A stretch of 64,000 bases of DNA from the NCBI GenBank assembly GCA_963556695.1, contig CAUWAG010000020.1, positions 4,526,001 to 4,590,000 on the forward strand, written 5' to 3'. The position numbers and the translations under genes are program-made. Numbering within the stretch: the stretch's first letter is position 1; each line of letters begins with the position of its first letter. Below the pieces are notes generated by a model. It saw only the letters and a program-made list of their open reading frames with translations, did not search any database and had not been told where the DNA came from. This DNA comes from Anthostomella pinea. Its lineage: Eukaryota; Ascomycota; Sordariomycetes; Xylariales; Xylariaceae. This document shows, one piece after another, positions 24,720 through 37,000 of this stretch.

Positions 24720-25489
24720 ATAATGCTGGCTTCACATGATCTTGTTGGAGTATTTTCTCAAGCCTGGTACATTAGTTTGGGAGTGCTAGTGGCCGAGGAC
24801 GAATATCCCCTGGTCAATTGGTTGCCACCGTTGAGGTCGTCGTGGACGGAGGTGACTTGTCGCTCTTCATTCTTTTAGACTCTGCCTATAACAACGGGGC
24901 TCTGCTTTTCTTTCCTATTTTGGGGCGTTTGGGTTTGGCTTTGGGCCCTTTGCTTGCGGATGAAGAGATTAATAATCAATCAAGTCGTTCGCTATAATAT
25001 GTTCTTGATAGTGGGTCTTAGTGGTACCTAGGCGCTTTCGAGCAACAATGAGACCAAGTGCAAGAAAAGGGACACTGAGGTCCACATGTGAGGGACATAG
25101 GCCTCGGCCTGTAAGCGACCATCGGCTGCCAATTTGAACAGTGCAGCTATTCCCGGCGCCGACAGACTGTAGCAGTCTGACAAAGACGCCTTGCCGATAG
25201 TCGCGGCGAGTCAACTCTCTGTGGTTGCTATGGGGAAAATCTCAAGGGGGTCAATACACAGTTACACACTACCCAGCCCAGTTTTACCCCTTGCAGGAGA
25301 AGCTGGGCTGCATAACTTAATGATTATACCAGTGAGATGTCCTTGTCACGAGCAGGAGGAGAGTACCTGGCTGAAACACACCTGACAGCCAGGTTTGTTG
25401 TTTACCGTAGCGACAACCTTGATATGAGAGAGGAGATACCCAGCCGAGCAAACCTCGTGATCCAGCCATGAAATCGCCCCAAGCAATAT
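24720..25489. other. Intergenic
   Basis: This holds the 3' flank of paralogue A and the 3' flank of the minus-strand gene. Open frames here are short, and nothing is recognisable. Confidence 0.45.
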
Positions 25490-26640
25490 CTACTGTGCAT
25501 CCACCAGCCTGAACCATTCCATGCGCGCATTGCATTCCTTCAGCGCCTTGATTCCGTTCTTGGACCACATATGGACCCGAGCCTGGCCTTTAGTGATCTC
25601 GAGCGACATGCCCTGGCCGTTGGGATTTAAGAGACAGCCTCGGGTCTCCTTGATCACACAATCGCCGAATGTGTCGCGCCGCTTCACTTCCTGAAGAAGT
25701 CTACGAGGACAATGGCCGCACAGATCCAGAACCTCATTCCTGGGATGGGTCAGTATTAGACAGAAGTGGCTGCAATGGAGGAGCGGAAGTGCGATAGAAT
25801 AAACTGACCTCTACCATCTTTCAGCGAATAGTTCATGATACCGGCTCCCTACAGCCCCAAGAAGATGTGTCCGATTTTGACCCCCTGAAGCATGGCCCGC
25901 CCAAAGTGTCTGTGGGAGCCGGCCATCTGAGCAAAGCTTTTAGCGGCGGTGAAATCGCTCTCGGCACAAGCAGGTTGGCAGACAATTGCCATGGTCGCAG
26001 TGCAGCTGGTCTGCTTCGGGTAGACGTGGAGAGCCTGGCCACTTGCGGTGACCAACCCAATGACCCAGCCGTGCGCAGAAGGTGAGCTGGTAGGATCCTT
26101 CAGGTAGATGAGCCACAAGCCAGTGACATTGGAGTTGAAAATGATGTTCCAATTGGGTTGCGTGCTGGTTCCGGGGAAAGGCAGAAACGAAGTGGAAGCG
26201 AGCTTCACGACCTTCACACTCTGGTGTCCCTGGTGCGTAGAGGCCATTGTAAGGCGGAGATACCTCCAAGAATGAATTGAGGTACAAGATGTTGTTGGGA
26301 GAAGGAAGCTCGAGGCCCTCTGGAGTTGGTGCCCAGGTTACGTGAGAGGTTTGCAGAGATGTGTTGGGTGGAGCACCTGTGGTCTCCCCTAACAACGGAA
26401 GAAAACTGGTAGATGGTAGGCGGCACGCATTGAATGGAGAGTGCATGAAACAATTGAACGACGGCAATAGTTTACCCGCCCTTATCAACAGCTGCGAACG
26501 CGAGGCGCGTCTTGCCCAGCCACGAGGCGATGCGGTAGGCATCGGACTGAGTGGGGGTTGGGAATAGGGGCTCTTGGTCAGGACCATAGTAACACACTGC
26601 TCTAATGAAGCTTCTGCGTAGGCAATGAGGAGCACGAAGA
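25490..26640 (-). pseudogene. Unrecognised gene, possibly interrupted by TAG
   Basis: Protein-like sequence runs on the minus strand in splice-compatible pieces. Piece 1 (to about 26474) has YYGPDQEPLFPTPTQSDAY then RIASWLGKTRLAFAAVDKGG. A 70-nt intron leads to FLPLLGETTG...PNNILYLNSFLE (to about 26204). A 43-nt intron leads to SVKVVKLASTSFLPFPG... through CTATMAIVCQPACAESDF and AGSHRHFGRAMLQGVKIGHI, ending in TAG at 25849-25851. The same frame continues GAGIMNYSLKDGRG. After a possible intron a further open segment (25490-25730) contains CGHCPRRLL and ends WFRLVDAQ. The TAG is therefore either the true end or a nonsense change (CAG to TAG) in a longer gene. The 5' end is unresolved. I do not recognise the family. 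Confidence 0.45.
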
Positions 26641-27718
26641 ATATAGGGTAACGTATGCCAGTTGTTTGTTTTTCCTCATGTTGTCTTCCGAGTGGCCTAC
26701 ACCAACCAGAGCGTCTGTGACTGTAGCCAACCCCTTAACACCTCTTTTGCAGCCTGCTTGTCCACCACGGCTTATGTGTCCGCCGTTGGTATCCTCACAA
26801 CCAAAAAGCTTCAGGTGGCGGGTGACTCTGCAGGTGTCGTGAGTCTCATACCATCTCAGATTACGCATGTGGACTAATGCTCGGCAGATCGCCGGTGTAT
26901 GTGTTGGTCAGCTACCTCCACTACTGGGGTGCCCAACTGTCACCGCCTCCTGGATTCGAAATGTGGTTCGAAATCAGAATGCCGGTACCGTTGTTCCCGA
27001 AAAAGCTTGGTTAAATGCCTTGCTGATTATTGATCAGATATTACCGTAAAGCCCCAAAATTGGTCACGGGATAATGAGTTTGACCCTGAGATCATGACAC
27101 CAGCCATGAACTACCACACATCGGTGGTGAGCCAGGCCAAACAATCCGTATTTTCTCTGAGATTTTGGACGGCAGCAGATATGAGGCTCAAGAACACCAG
27201 AGAGTTCAGGGGGTTCAGGAAGCTCTCAAGCCTGTAGGCTTGGAGGACACTGCAGAGACTGCCGTGTGATTAATCGGGAAGCTTCAATCAGTCATCCGTT
27301 ATCCATTCGTGACAGTCTCGTGCAGTTTGATTCTGAACGAACCCGATTCCGGAACTCGCCTGTCATTGCCCCAACATTTGCCGCTCGGCTGCGCGTCCAG
27401 GTACCAACACGATCCGGGCAGCCAAGAAGAAATACCCCATCAGAAGTTGCACCGATCCATCAGACAAAGAATTTTACCGTTGTTGGAGTCTCGGCTGGCG
27501 AGTAGTCCAGCATGCATTCCTCGCATCACCAGCAACACTCGGCTATGATCGGGGACAAAGACTGTTCCCAACACCGTGGATCCTGGGTAACACGAGCATT
27601 GCTTTCCCTTTGTCTTTCACAAACGTTGGTGTTCAACATATTGGTCACTCAACAGGGTGCGATCGCACTACATTTAGTGGTCATAGGACGGCCCAAGGTA
27701 CATTGTGAGTGTATAAGT
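26641..27718. other. Intergenic, includes duplicated promoter sequence
   Basis: No gene is supported, although the missing 5' exon of the minus-strand gene may lie here. From about 27288 onward the sequence resembles 23043-23470 upstream of paralogue A (shared TTCGTGAYAGTCTCGT and GTCCAGCATRCAT words). Confidence 0.45.
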
Positions 27719-28897
27719 ATGCCATCTCTCCCTGGATATGCTTTGCTCTGCACCCCATCAACACACACATCCTCGAATATTCCTAGTCTTTCGACTGCGA
27801 CCCGCTCCCCCTATGGCAGTCCAAGACCTTCAGCCCAAGCTATTCGTGCCCCGGGGACTTACAGTATTCAGGTGTTTCCGAGCAGGGATGGCGAGCCAGG
27901 GCATCTTGTAACCCAATTTTTAGTCTTTACCAAGACATATGTTGGTCTTTCCTGACTTCTCGTCCTAGTGCGACCAGGGAAGGCTTATCGCAGAGCTCCT
28001 GTTGAACAGCAAAGAGTTCTGGATCGATCCCAATCCGAACCGTGTTAACTACACCAGAATACTCGCGGAGACCAACATCGGAAAAAAGCTGCAGCAGATA
28101 AAGGAATCTTCGTTCTTGCCATCTCATGGGACCCATGACCGTACGGTACGCTGTGATCTGTTCCTGGTAGACCAGGCATCATCAATTACCGACGTATCTG
28201 TGATAAATGAGACATAAAATCCCCATGACAAGAGCGTCGTGGATCACTGCTTGTTGAACCGTAAGGTTAGTCGCGATGGACATCTTAAGTAACGGCGGAC
28301 AACTAACGGTCGCCTATGTAGGTCGTGGAGAGATGTGCACAATTTCTCAAGCCCCGGGCGCAAATTCCACATTGGCACCAACCGGAGAAAACAGAGGAAA
28401 CGTGTGCATTCTGGATCGGCACCTCCATCTTCTGCGCTGTCGTGCCGACGCTTATATACCAACGGCTCGGTGTGAGAGTCGATGACGATCGCATTACTAC
28501 AGAGGTCCATGCCAGCATACGCTCCTTTGGACATAGGGCTCTCCAAGACAACTACGGTGGTCGCCTCGACTTTCATGTACACGAAAATAACTATCTCTTA
28601 GTATGCCAATGTTCCACCCGTTTTCACCACTGAATCTTGACTGACAGTGGATAGTCACCCATCTACTGGACTCAGACTATCACCGATCCTTCCCAGGACA
28701 TGCTCCTTGTCAGGTCATACCTCCAATATGATACTTGGGTGGAATCGCTGGTGTATCGACGCCGTAATGAATTCTCCTCCATGATAAGTCTGAGACAACC
28801 ACCGCTGACTGTCGTCACAGATCTCAAGCCCCCGGAATTCTCTCGTTTGTCAAATCCATGGAAGACCATCCTGGAAACGATAACTATGTCTTCGTGA
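27719..28897 (+). CDS. Unrecognised protein, paralogue B of a local pair
   Basis: A five-exon model (27719-27907, 27969-28193, 28322-28600, 28676-28763, 28821-28897) stays in frame and gives about 285 aa. Exon 4 is 88 nt and exon 1 is 189 nt, as in paralogue A, and intron phases match. Matching segments are CDQGRLIAELLLNSKEFW, CAFWIGTSIFCAVVPTLIYQ followed by RLGVRVDDDR, YGGRLDF and YDTWVESLVYRR. Sequence identity to paralogue A is only moderate by eye. The end of exon 2 is the least certain boundary, with several phase-0 donors available. Function is unknown. The C-terminus is shorter than in A. Confidence 0.5.
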
Positions 28898-29702
28898 GAC
28901 TTAGCGAGTTGAAGCCAGGACCCGAGTAGTCTACACGATAGGCTAGGACGGAGCCGATGTCAACTTCTCGTTTTGCTTGTCATTAATTTGTTGAGGATTG
29001 GGAATGCTCCTAGAGCCATCCTCTTCGCAGAGGGCCAACGGCCAAGTGCGTCTTTTCAGGTTGCTGTTCCTTCGATGCGATACACTTGGTGGTGTGGGAC
29101 TCACTGGAAGGTCACGTCCTTCAGAAGGAAAGGAAACAGGTACAATGCAATCAATTAAACAAACGCAGCTTTTTGGTCGTATACTCCTGACTTCGTCTTG
29201 CGTCCATCGTATGCTTTTTCCTGTTCTGTCAACCTCACCACCACAGATAGCGCGACAGTCCAATAATCTTAGCCAGTTTCTAGCCGAATCACCGCGAAGA
29301 GCGCTACCTCCAGCTCAAAGGACAACGATGGTTAAGACATAAAGGACATCCATCTGTTTCAACCATGCTGCGGCAGCTCTGAGTATCAATGATACCTACG
29401 CCAGGAGACCATGGAATCTTCAGTCCAGGCGGTGACTAGTAGCCGCACACGAGTGACGCGTTTCAGATCTCAGGGGGTCAGACTCCGTTACATCACAAAA
29501 CAACGGGAGTAATTGACTAGACGAGCCTAAATCATTAAAATCAGTCCCTGTCATCGAGCCGGACCATAATCATTGCTTTAGATATATTCATTGCACAAGA
29601 TTCAGTCAACCCAAGAAGCTAATACCAGGACCACCCCTCCCTTCAGACACACACACTTACACACTATCCAACCCAGTCAGCCAGTTTACCCTGGCCAGTC
29701 AT
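28898..29702. other. Intergenic
   Basis: This holds the 3' flanks of paralogue B (plus) and of the AAA gene (minus). No gene is supported. Confidence 0.5.
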
Positions 29703-30068
29703 TCAAATACCCAATTCCCAATTCTTAACAAAATGCGCACCGCCCGCACACCGCCATCCCCTATCCTGCCGAAACCACTCAAAGCCCACGGGACACCATC
29801 CCATCTTCTTCAACCTGGCCTTGGCCTCGAGCTCCCTCTTCATGAGCTCCTCCTTCTCGACACGGGCCCGCTCCGCCAGGTCGCGCTCCACCTGTACAAC
29901 TTCAAGCCTACGCAGACCCTCGCGGCGCGCGTCGTCGTCACGCTGGCGCTTCAGGTCTTCCTCCTGCTCGAGGGTTTCGCGCTCTAGGTCTGCGGCTTTC
30001 TGGCGGGTGTCGGCGAGTTCGCGCTGGCGGTGTTCGAAGGCGGCCTTGTCGCGCTGGAGTCGTGCCTA

Positions 30069-30125
30069 TACCCGGTCTCTGAGACCTGCGTCCCTGAGAC
30101 CTGCGTCCCTGACACCTGCGTCTCT
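30069..30125 (-). repeat. Three 15-bp tandem repeats in the AAA gene
   Basis: Three in-frame copies of a 15-bp unit encode DAG[V/L]R repeats (DAGVRDAGLRDAGLRD) directly before the in-frame TAG. The unit length keeps frame, so copy-number change would not by itself break the gene. Confidence 0.7.
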
Positions 30126-31580
30126 GCCATCCGCAGGGTTGGTGTTAGGCTCACCATGCAGTTCTTCGCGGCCGTGCTCCTCAAGCGCCATCTCTGTGTC
30201 TGTCGAGATGAGTGTCTGGGCCTGTGGTGGCCCAGGGAGCCCGAGCTGCGGTTGAACAGAAAATGTCGAAGACGGGACAGAGTGGTGCTCCGTGGAAGTA
30301 CCCCTCGCTTGTCGCTCCTTGATCATCGACTTGATGGCATCAAGTACCACACCTTCAGCCACCACGCGATTGACGTTCTGCGTCTTCGCCTTGATCACTC
30401 TGACGAAGATCCACTTGGCAAGTGTCCACACATCACGCGCATTGCCCCAATATAGCGTCTGCGACAGTGTGCCAAACAGGTTGAGGAGCCTACCGTCAAG
30501 AGTTGGCGACGCCATCAACTCGGCCGTGTCCAGTTTCTTTTTAGCCAGGCACTGCAGAAGCAGCTCCCGACAGTGCCGAGGGGGAAGATTATGGAAGGAA
30601 AGAGTCTCCAGGAAGCGACTGGTAAGATTTGGGTTCTGCTTCATCAGGCGATTGATATCCTCATCGTACCCAGCCAAGATGACCACGACCTTGTTCTGGT
30701 ATCGATCATTCGTGAGACAATGGACAATCTCGTCCATCGCCCGCTTAGCGAAATGGTCCTCGGCGAGTCTATACGCCTCATCGACGAAGAGGACTCTTCC
30801 CAGGGCATCGTCGAACTTCTTCTGCACCTTTATGCCAGTCTGTCCTTCGTACTGCCCGATGAGGTTGTTTGCCGAGCACTCTTCCACCCCGCCATCGATA
30901 AGGAATCCCATGTCGTAATATATCTTCCCCATCATCCTCGCAGTAGTCGTCTTTCCCGTACCTACAATGGTGTCAGCTCGCAATGATGTATAAGGTAGGA
31001 GATGATGGTTTACCTGGCGGGCCACGGAAAATGAAGCCGAAGGGAATCTGTGCCCTGATCTGTGAGTTGGAGAACTCCAAGCCTTTCATGTTCTCCACTA
31101 GCTGCTGGTAACCCTCAAGTTGCTCAACAACGTCCTCACAGCCCATGACACCCTTGAAAAGCATTTGTATGTTCGTAGCAACCTGCTGCCCTCTATCAAA
31201 TTCAGGATCGATATCCTCGGGTTCCAGCAAGTCACTCTTGCTCCCAGGGAAACCCGCCAGGCGCTTTTGCTGGCGCCCTTTGGCCTGGTTAAGAACGATT
31301 TCGACCTCACCCGCATTGCCAAAGTTGGGACTGTTACGGGCACGCCTGAGGATATTGAGTACAACGTTCTTCGTGGCCTCTCCGGCGCGAAAAGCTCGTT
31401 GCTCTAGCTTCAGGTCCAGAATCTGATGAAGTTCGTCGTCGTTATAATCTTCAAAGATGAAACCGGAGGAAATGAGGAAGCGTCTCGCCAACCCCGGATT
31501 GACCTTCTGGAACATATCTTCCATCTGTTCATTGTAGCCGAACAGCAAGACACACCTATCCTCGAGTGCAGTACTTTGTA

Positions 31581-32172
31581 CACTGACCCGCCATAAGTCT
31601 CCGAGCATCCCCGCATTTACACCAAAATGCCCTACCTTTACGCTTTTATAACTAAAGACTTAAAGCTTTTTAAAATGAGATATTATAAAAAACTAATATT
31701 TGAAAATGCTGAAGTTTTCGTAACTAATTTCTAAATATTTATTTTCTTAGCGACTAAAATATTAAGAAATAGATATATAAAAGTAAAGTTTAAAATCTTA
31801 AATCTTAAATCTTAATAAAGCTATAAAAAATGTTTAAAGAATCGTATAAGTCGTAATAAAATTATATAATATTAAATGACATGTAATACACGTATAAGAC
31901 GAAAAATCTTATGTGATAAATTTAAAAAAAAATTAGATATGTTAGAAAGTTATTTTTATCGAAAATTTAACCTTTAATAAAGTAACATTTACGACTTTTA
32001 TCTTTAAGATGTCAAAATTTTTGAGTAAACCATTTTAATATTCCAGTAAATTTAACTATATGTACTATAAGTACTTAAGTTGTATCTATTTTACTCGATT
32101 TATCACGATCGCGTAAAGTTGGGGTGTTTTGGTGTAAAACAGGGATGCTCGGAGACTTATGGCCGGGGAGTG
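31581..32172. mobile_element. 592-bp TIR element with TA target duplication (Tc1/mariner-like MITE)
   Basis: The flanking dinucleotide TA occurs at 31579-31580 and 32173-32174. The ends are imperfect inverted repeats of about 60 bp. Both start CACT and share CCATAAGTCTCCGAG followed by CATCCC, then TTTACACCAAAA and CTTTACGC. The interior is very A+T-rich with no open frame. Removing the element plus one TA restores the AAA reading frame as VAEVQSTALEDRCVLL, which fits the family. TA duplication and CACT-type ends point to the Tc1/mariner/pogo superfamily. It is non-autonomous or fully decayed. An inner TA next to AGTCTCC could also be read as the boundary, but it leaves extra codons in the host gene. 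Confidence 0.85.
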
Positions 32173-33272
32173 TACCTCAGCGACAATGGTGTCGACGACA
32201 GCCGCTCTGTAAGGATCGCTAGTGCTTCCCACACCGGAATCTCCGGCGCCTAACATGTAGGCCTCGTCAATGATGAGGACCTTTCCTTTTGTTGCATTTA
32301 GGATGGCCTTGGTGTTCTTCTCCGACTCGCCTAGAGCACTACCAAAGAAATCGGACGGGCTTCTGACGACGACTTCATCGTTGCTCAGTAGTCCCAAGGC
32401 TGCGAGGATCTTGCCATAGAGCCTAGCAACGGTCGTTTTTGCTGTGCTAGGGTTGCCTAGAAAGACCTTGTTCGTGGAGCACTCGACCAGTGGTAGCTCA
32501 TCCAACTCGCGTTCGTCGTTGGTCTGTAGACGATCGACCAAGACTTCAATCGACTGCTTGACAGAAGTGAGGCCGATCATGGTCTTAAGCTTCTGCCAGT
32601 CTTTGTTGGTAGCAAGCGCCCTGCTTGGCTCCGGTCCGATAAGGTCAATCTTTTGAAGCAGAAGGTCATCTGGCGTGTGACCTGGCTGCCTCCCTCGGTG
32701 GAGTCGGCTCGCCTGCTTTCCGAGGATGTTTGACAGTATGTTTTGCACCTCCCTGGCATTGCCGAACCCTTCGCGGCCTCGACCACGGCCAATCCGGCGC
32801 GCCACAGTCCGCATATAGAGTCCGGCAGAACCGCCTTCGACCTTCATGCGGCCGGAAGACTTCCTGTCCAGCTGGTACTGCAACATCTGGAGCAGCTCAC
32901 CATCTTCGTAATCCTGGAAGTCAAGACGAATGGGGACCCGGCTCGGGATACCAGGGTTGTGCGCAAAGAAGGTCTCCATCTGTTTGTGGTCACCAGCGAA
33001 CACGAATACGACTTTCCCTGTAAGATTCTCAATCTCGACGAGCAGGTAATCCAGGACCTGTGTTCCTGGCACGGGACTAGAAACAAGCTGGTACGCCTCG
33101 TCCAGAAAGAAGACTCCGCCGCATTTCTGCAGAATCTGGTCAATCAATGCCTGGCATCTTGGAACGCCATCACTGGTGAGTCGGGATGCAGTAGTTTCCA
33201 CGAAGTAGTCTCCCGGTATGACCCCAACGGATGACAGGAACTTGGCATACAGCCTAGCAACAATAATCTTGC

Positions 33273-33322
33273 CTGAAGGTGCTTGTTAGCTTCTATACTC
33301 TCTCTCCCTCGAGCAGACTTGC
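33273..33322 (-). other. GC-AG intron inside Walker A of AAA module 1
   Basis: The exon ends CCGGGCACAG and the intron starts GCAAGT, with a GCTAACAAG branch-like site and a TTCAG end, 50 nt in all. Splicing joins GNPGTG to K and continues IIVARLYAKF, as the family requires. No GT donor nearby gives the right frame. The conserved Thr after Lys is Ile in this copy. Confidence 0.75.
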
Positions 33323-33868
33323 CTGTGCCCGGATTACCTAGCAACGCCGCCCCAAATCTTTCGTCATTGAGGTCGACTCCCCGGCGAATGGCAGTGTCGA
33401 CTCTTGCCTCGACATTAAGGAAGTCTTCCCTGCCACTCTCAAGTCCGACCATCTGGATGAGAGGATCCAGCGCCTCGTTGCAAGCTTGCTCATAGTCCTT
33501 CTGGTGCTGCCAATCCTTCTGAGCAGAAGATGAAACCTTAGTGTCTTCTTCCTCGACGGTGACAACTATGGTGTCGGGTACGGTGACAGGGTCGCGTGCT
33601 TCTGATGTGGGGACAGTCTCATTTGGCAGTTGCCCTGGAATATCATGGCGTGGGCCATCTCGATGTTCGTCGGACTCTGGAGCTTGGCCAAGATTGACAA
33701 TTGTGCTGCTTGACTGCCCAGTGGCAGTCGCATTCGCATCAGGTGCAGTTGGAGCGGCTGGGGCAGCGGGGGCATTGCCTTGTCGCAAAGCCTGCTCGGT
33801 CATTCGGGCAAGCTCGGCACGTTTTTGTCGCAGTGTTTGCTCTCGGATACGCCCATCTTCACAATCTC

Positions 33869-33884
33869 TGATTAACTGCCTTTG
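33869..33884. repeat. Target-site duplication of the full LINE, left copy
   Basis: TGATTAACTGCCTTTG, repeated exactly at 39464-39479. It lies in the AAA coding sequence, where on the minus strand it encodes part of LQRQLI. Confidence 0.92.
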
Positions 33885-34078
33885 TTTGTTTGTTTGTTTT
33901 GTATTTAACGTGGGGGTAGCTCCTCAGTAGTGCAAACCACGCCTCCCAGAGCCTCTGCATCGCAGGGTTGTGGAGGTCTCAAGATAATAAGTACAGTCAG
34001 TCCCGCTCACGGGCCCATCCCCGTTGTTGCGGCGGTATGACCTTGGGGTCATCCATCTGGTCCTTCAAGGAAGGCTAT

Positions 34079-37000
34079 CTATCGGGGGCAGATTGTTGAA
34101 AAGAACTTGCTCTTCTCCATGAATTTTGCCCATTCTGTGCTCCTCTCCCTTAAGTATTGTAAACAAGCTGTCCTAGGCGAATGCCTAGGCAGTAGCCGAT
34201 TTTTCCCCAGCCTCTTACAAAAGAAAATGTGTTGTGGTGTTTTTTTCTTACCACAGCTGCAGTGATCATTTGAGTCTGTGTGCCCAAAGCGTTCATAATA
34301 TCTGGCAAAGTCGCCATGTCCAGATCTGGCCGCTAAAAGTCTGTATAAAGTACTCCTCTTAAAAGATATAAGGTCTCTTTCAGTTACTGCATGTGAGTAT
34401 ACTTTTTGATACCTAGATTCTGATTGGTCTTTTCACCATTGGTTGAACTCTTTCTTGCCCTGTCTTTTGAGATCTCTCTTGACCCAAGAGATTGTAGGAA
34501 GATTTATTGTGTCTGTTTCTAACATGGCACTCTCTTTTGCTAGTGTGTCGGCAGCTTCGTTGCCATCAATATCTCTGTGTCCAGGAATCCATTTGATGGT
34601 CACTCCAGGAGTGTATGCTGTGGCAAGTTCTTGAAATCGTAGAAAAATGTTTTGTGATGTCTCGGGTGGAGTCCCATTGAGCCCATCTACCACTGACGTG
34701 TTGTCCAGGCAGACATATAGCTGTTTTCCGTGTCCAATTGCCCTGGCTGCTGCAAGACCTTGGAGAGCACCATGGACTTCAGCATATACTACTTCTGCTT
34801 ATAGAAGTCTGCCCCTTCCCCGGTATACTTCTTGTGTAGTGCCGCCTTTCCTGATGGTATAACCCCATCCAGTGCGGATTGTGCCTTGGTCATCCAACTG
34901 TGATCCATCTGAGTAGATGACAAGGTCAGTGTTCACGTTTCTCTCTTGTAACCATTGCTTGAAGAGCTCTGTTTCTTTGTCTTTGTCTTTGCGGATTGGG
35001 CGCTTCTTCCATGATGGCCTGGTAAGTATTGATCTCTGGAAGTCAGGGACTAGCTGGAAGCTCCTTTGTAGCCTTGTTGGATCCTTGCGAGCTTGTATTT
35101 GGAGCCTGCCAACCAGAGGGTGTCTCTGATCTATTCGTCCTAGTCGGAGGCCGTGACGTCGTCTTATTGACTCTGCAAGAACTCCTGCTGGGGGAATCTG
35201 CGATTCAAAGTGTAAGATATATCCAGGGTGTGTTTTCCAGACTGGCAAGATAGCCCTGATCGCCGTTCGTAGTACGGCATCTATTGTTCCAAGAAGCCCC
35301 TTAATGCGACATGCTGATGTCTCACCTAAGCTCCCAGCTTTCTCGATTCCTGGGTACCAGGCCTCCAGGCCATGTGTGAGAATAGGAATAACACAAGCTT
35401 TCACAGCCCTCTTGGTTGACTTTACTGGAAGTCCTTTGACTGTGTTGCATAGTCCTCGAAGGTGATTTGCTACCCTACTAGCTTTCTTGGCCCAGTAAGA
35501 AATATGGTCTTTAAAGTTTAGTTTCCTATCCAGAAGGACACCTAGCCATCGCATGGAATGCTTAGCTGTTTTGTTCATTGTTCCGTGGCAAACTGGGGGA
35601 TTATCTGAGTTCTTTTTCCGTGAGAAGTGCATGATCTCGGTTTTGTTGGGATCAAATTCAATAGCATTGTTATGTCCCCATTGATTGAGTAAATAAAGGT
35701 TTTCAGAAGCCTCTATAGCTGTTTCTTCAAGGTTCTTTCCAATGCAGAGTGTTGCTAGGTCATCTGCATATCCAAAGCGTCTTCTTTTCATGCCAAGTCG
35801 GGCACAGATTGGCTCTGTATACAGCATGTAGAGGATTGGAGAGACTGGTGAGCCTTGTGGGAGCCCACAAGTGAGAGCTTTTATATCGGTCACAGTACCT
35901 TCAAACCGAACTCTTGCGGACCGCTCGGACATGAACGACTGGACCCATCTTATGAGAAAGCCTGGCCAGCCCTGTTCTCTCATGCGAACCACCAGCCGTC
36001 CCATTAGGGCAGCATCAAAGGCCCCTTTCACATCTGATGTGACTACCGTTGCAACGAGGCCTTGGTCAAGGGCCTGCTTAATATCGTGTATGAGTGCAGC
36101 TACCAGGTCAGTGGCAGAGCGCTTTGGTAGAGCTCCAAAATGTTGTGGGGCTAGAATTCCAAGTTTGACAACAAACCAGGTAATTCTTTTCGCAATGAGT
36201 CGTTCTAGGCCCTTGCCAAGACATGACAGTAGCGATATTGGTCTGTAGGCCCTGGGATTGGAGTAGTCTTTCTTTCCTGGTTTTGGGATCATCACCACCT
36301 CAGCTACTTTGAATGGTTTAGGGTGGTGTCTAATCAGTAGACAGGTCTGGAAAAGGGCTCTGATATGTTCACCAATGACTGGCCAGCAAGCTTTCAGAAT
36401 CCGTACTGTGAGGGTATCTACTCCCGGGGAGTTGCTCTTGGTTCCTAAAGTGCACCCTTCAGCCTCTTCCAGTCCGACGTGGTATTCAAGGGGGATGTGT
36501 GGCTTGGGTTGTATGATCTGAGCGGACCAGGGGTCGATGATATCATTGTCTGAGGTACTTCGTTCAAGCGTGGCTGAGCGTAATGCATTTGCCTTGCTCT
36601 TTTGTGACTCGAATATTTGGTCTCCGATGATGATTAGAGGGGAACGCAATCCTGCTGATAACTTGTGCCAAGAGACGATTATGTATAGGTCCTTTGGCTC
36701 AGTTGCTGAATTGATTAGAGTCTGCCAGTACTCTCTCCTAGCTTTCCGAATCACGCCGCGAAATTCCCGTTGGGCTGAATTCCGTCCTTCTTGGCTTGTA
36801 GTCTGTTTGGAAAGGGCCCTGTATGTCTGAACAGCTGCTTTGCAGTCATCATTCCACCAAGCAGTGGGCCTAGATTGACGGGGCCTCTTGCCCACTGTCC
36901 TGATACAGCCTTGGATCATGTTGATCAGGCTTTGTGTAAAGGTGTCCACCTGGCCAGGGGATACACCCAGCCGGGGGAGTTCATGAATCCTGGTTTGGAC

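Noticed and set aside
31596..32159. Inner boundary TA/AGTCTCC for the TIR element
   Set aside because: The inverted repeat continues outward to CACT, and only the outer TA restores the family-like AAA sequence.
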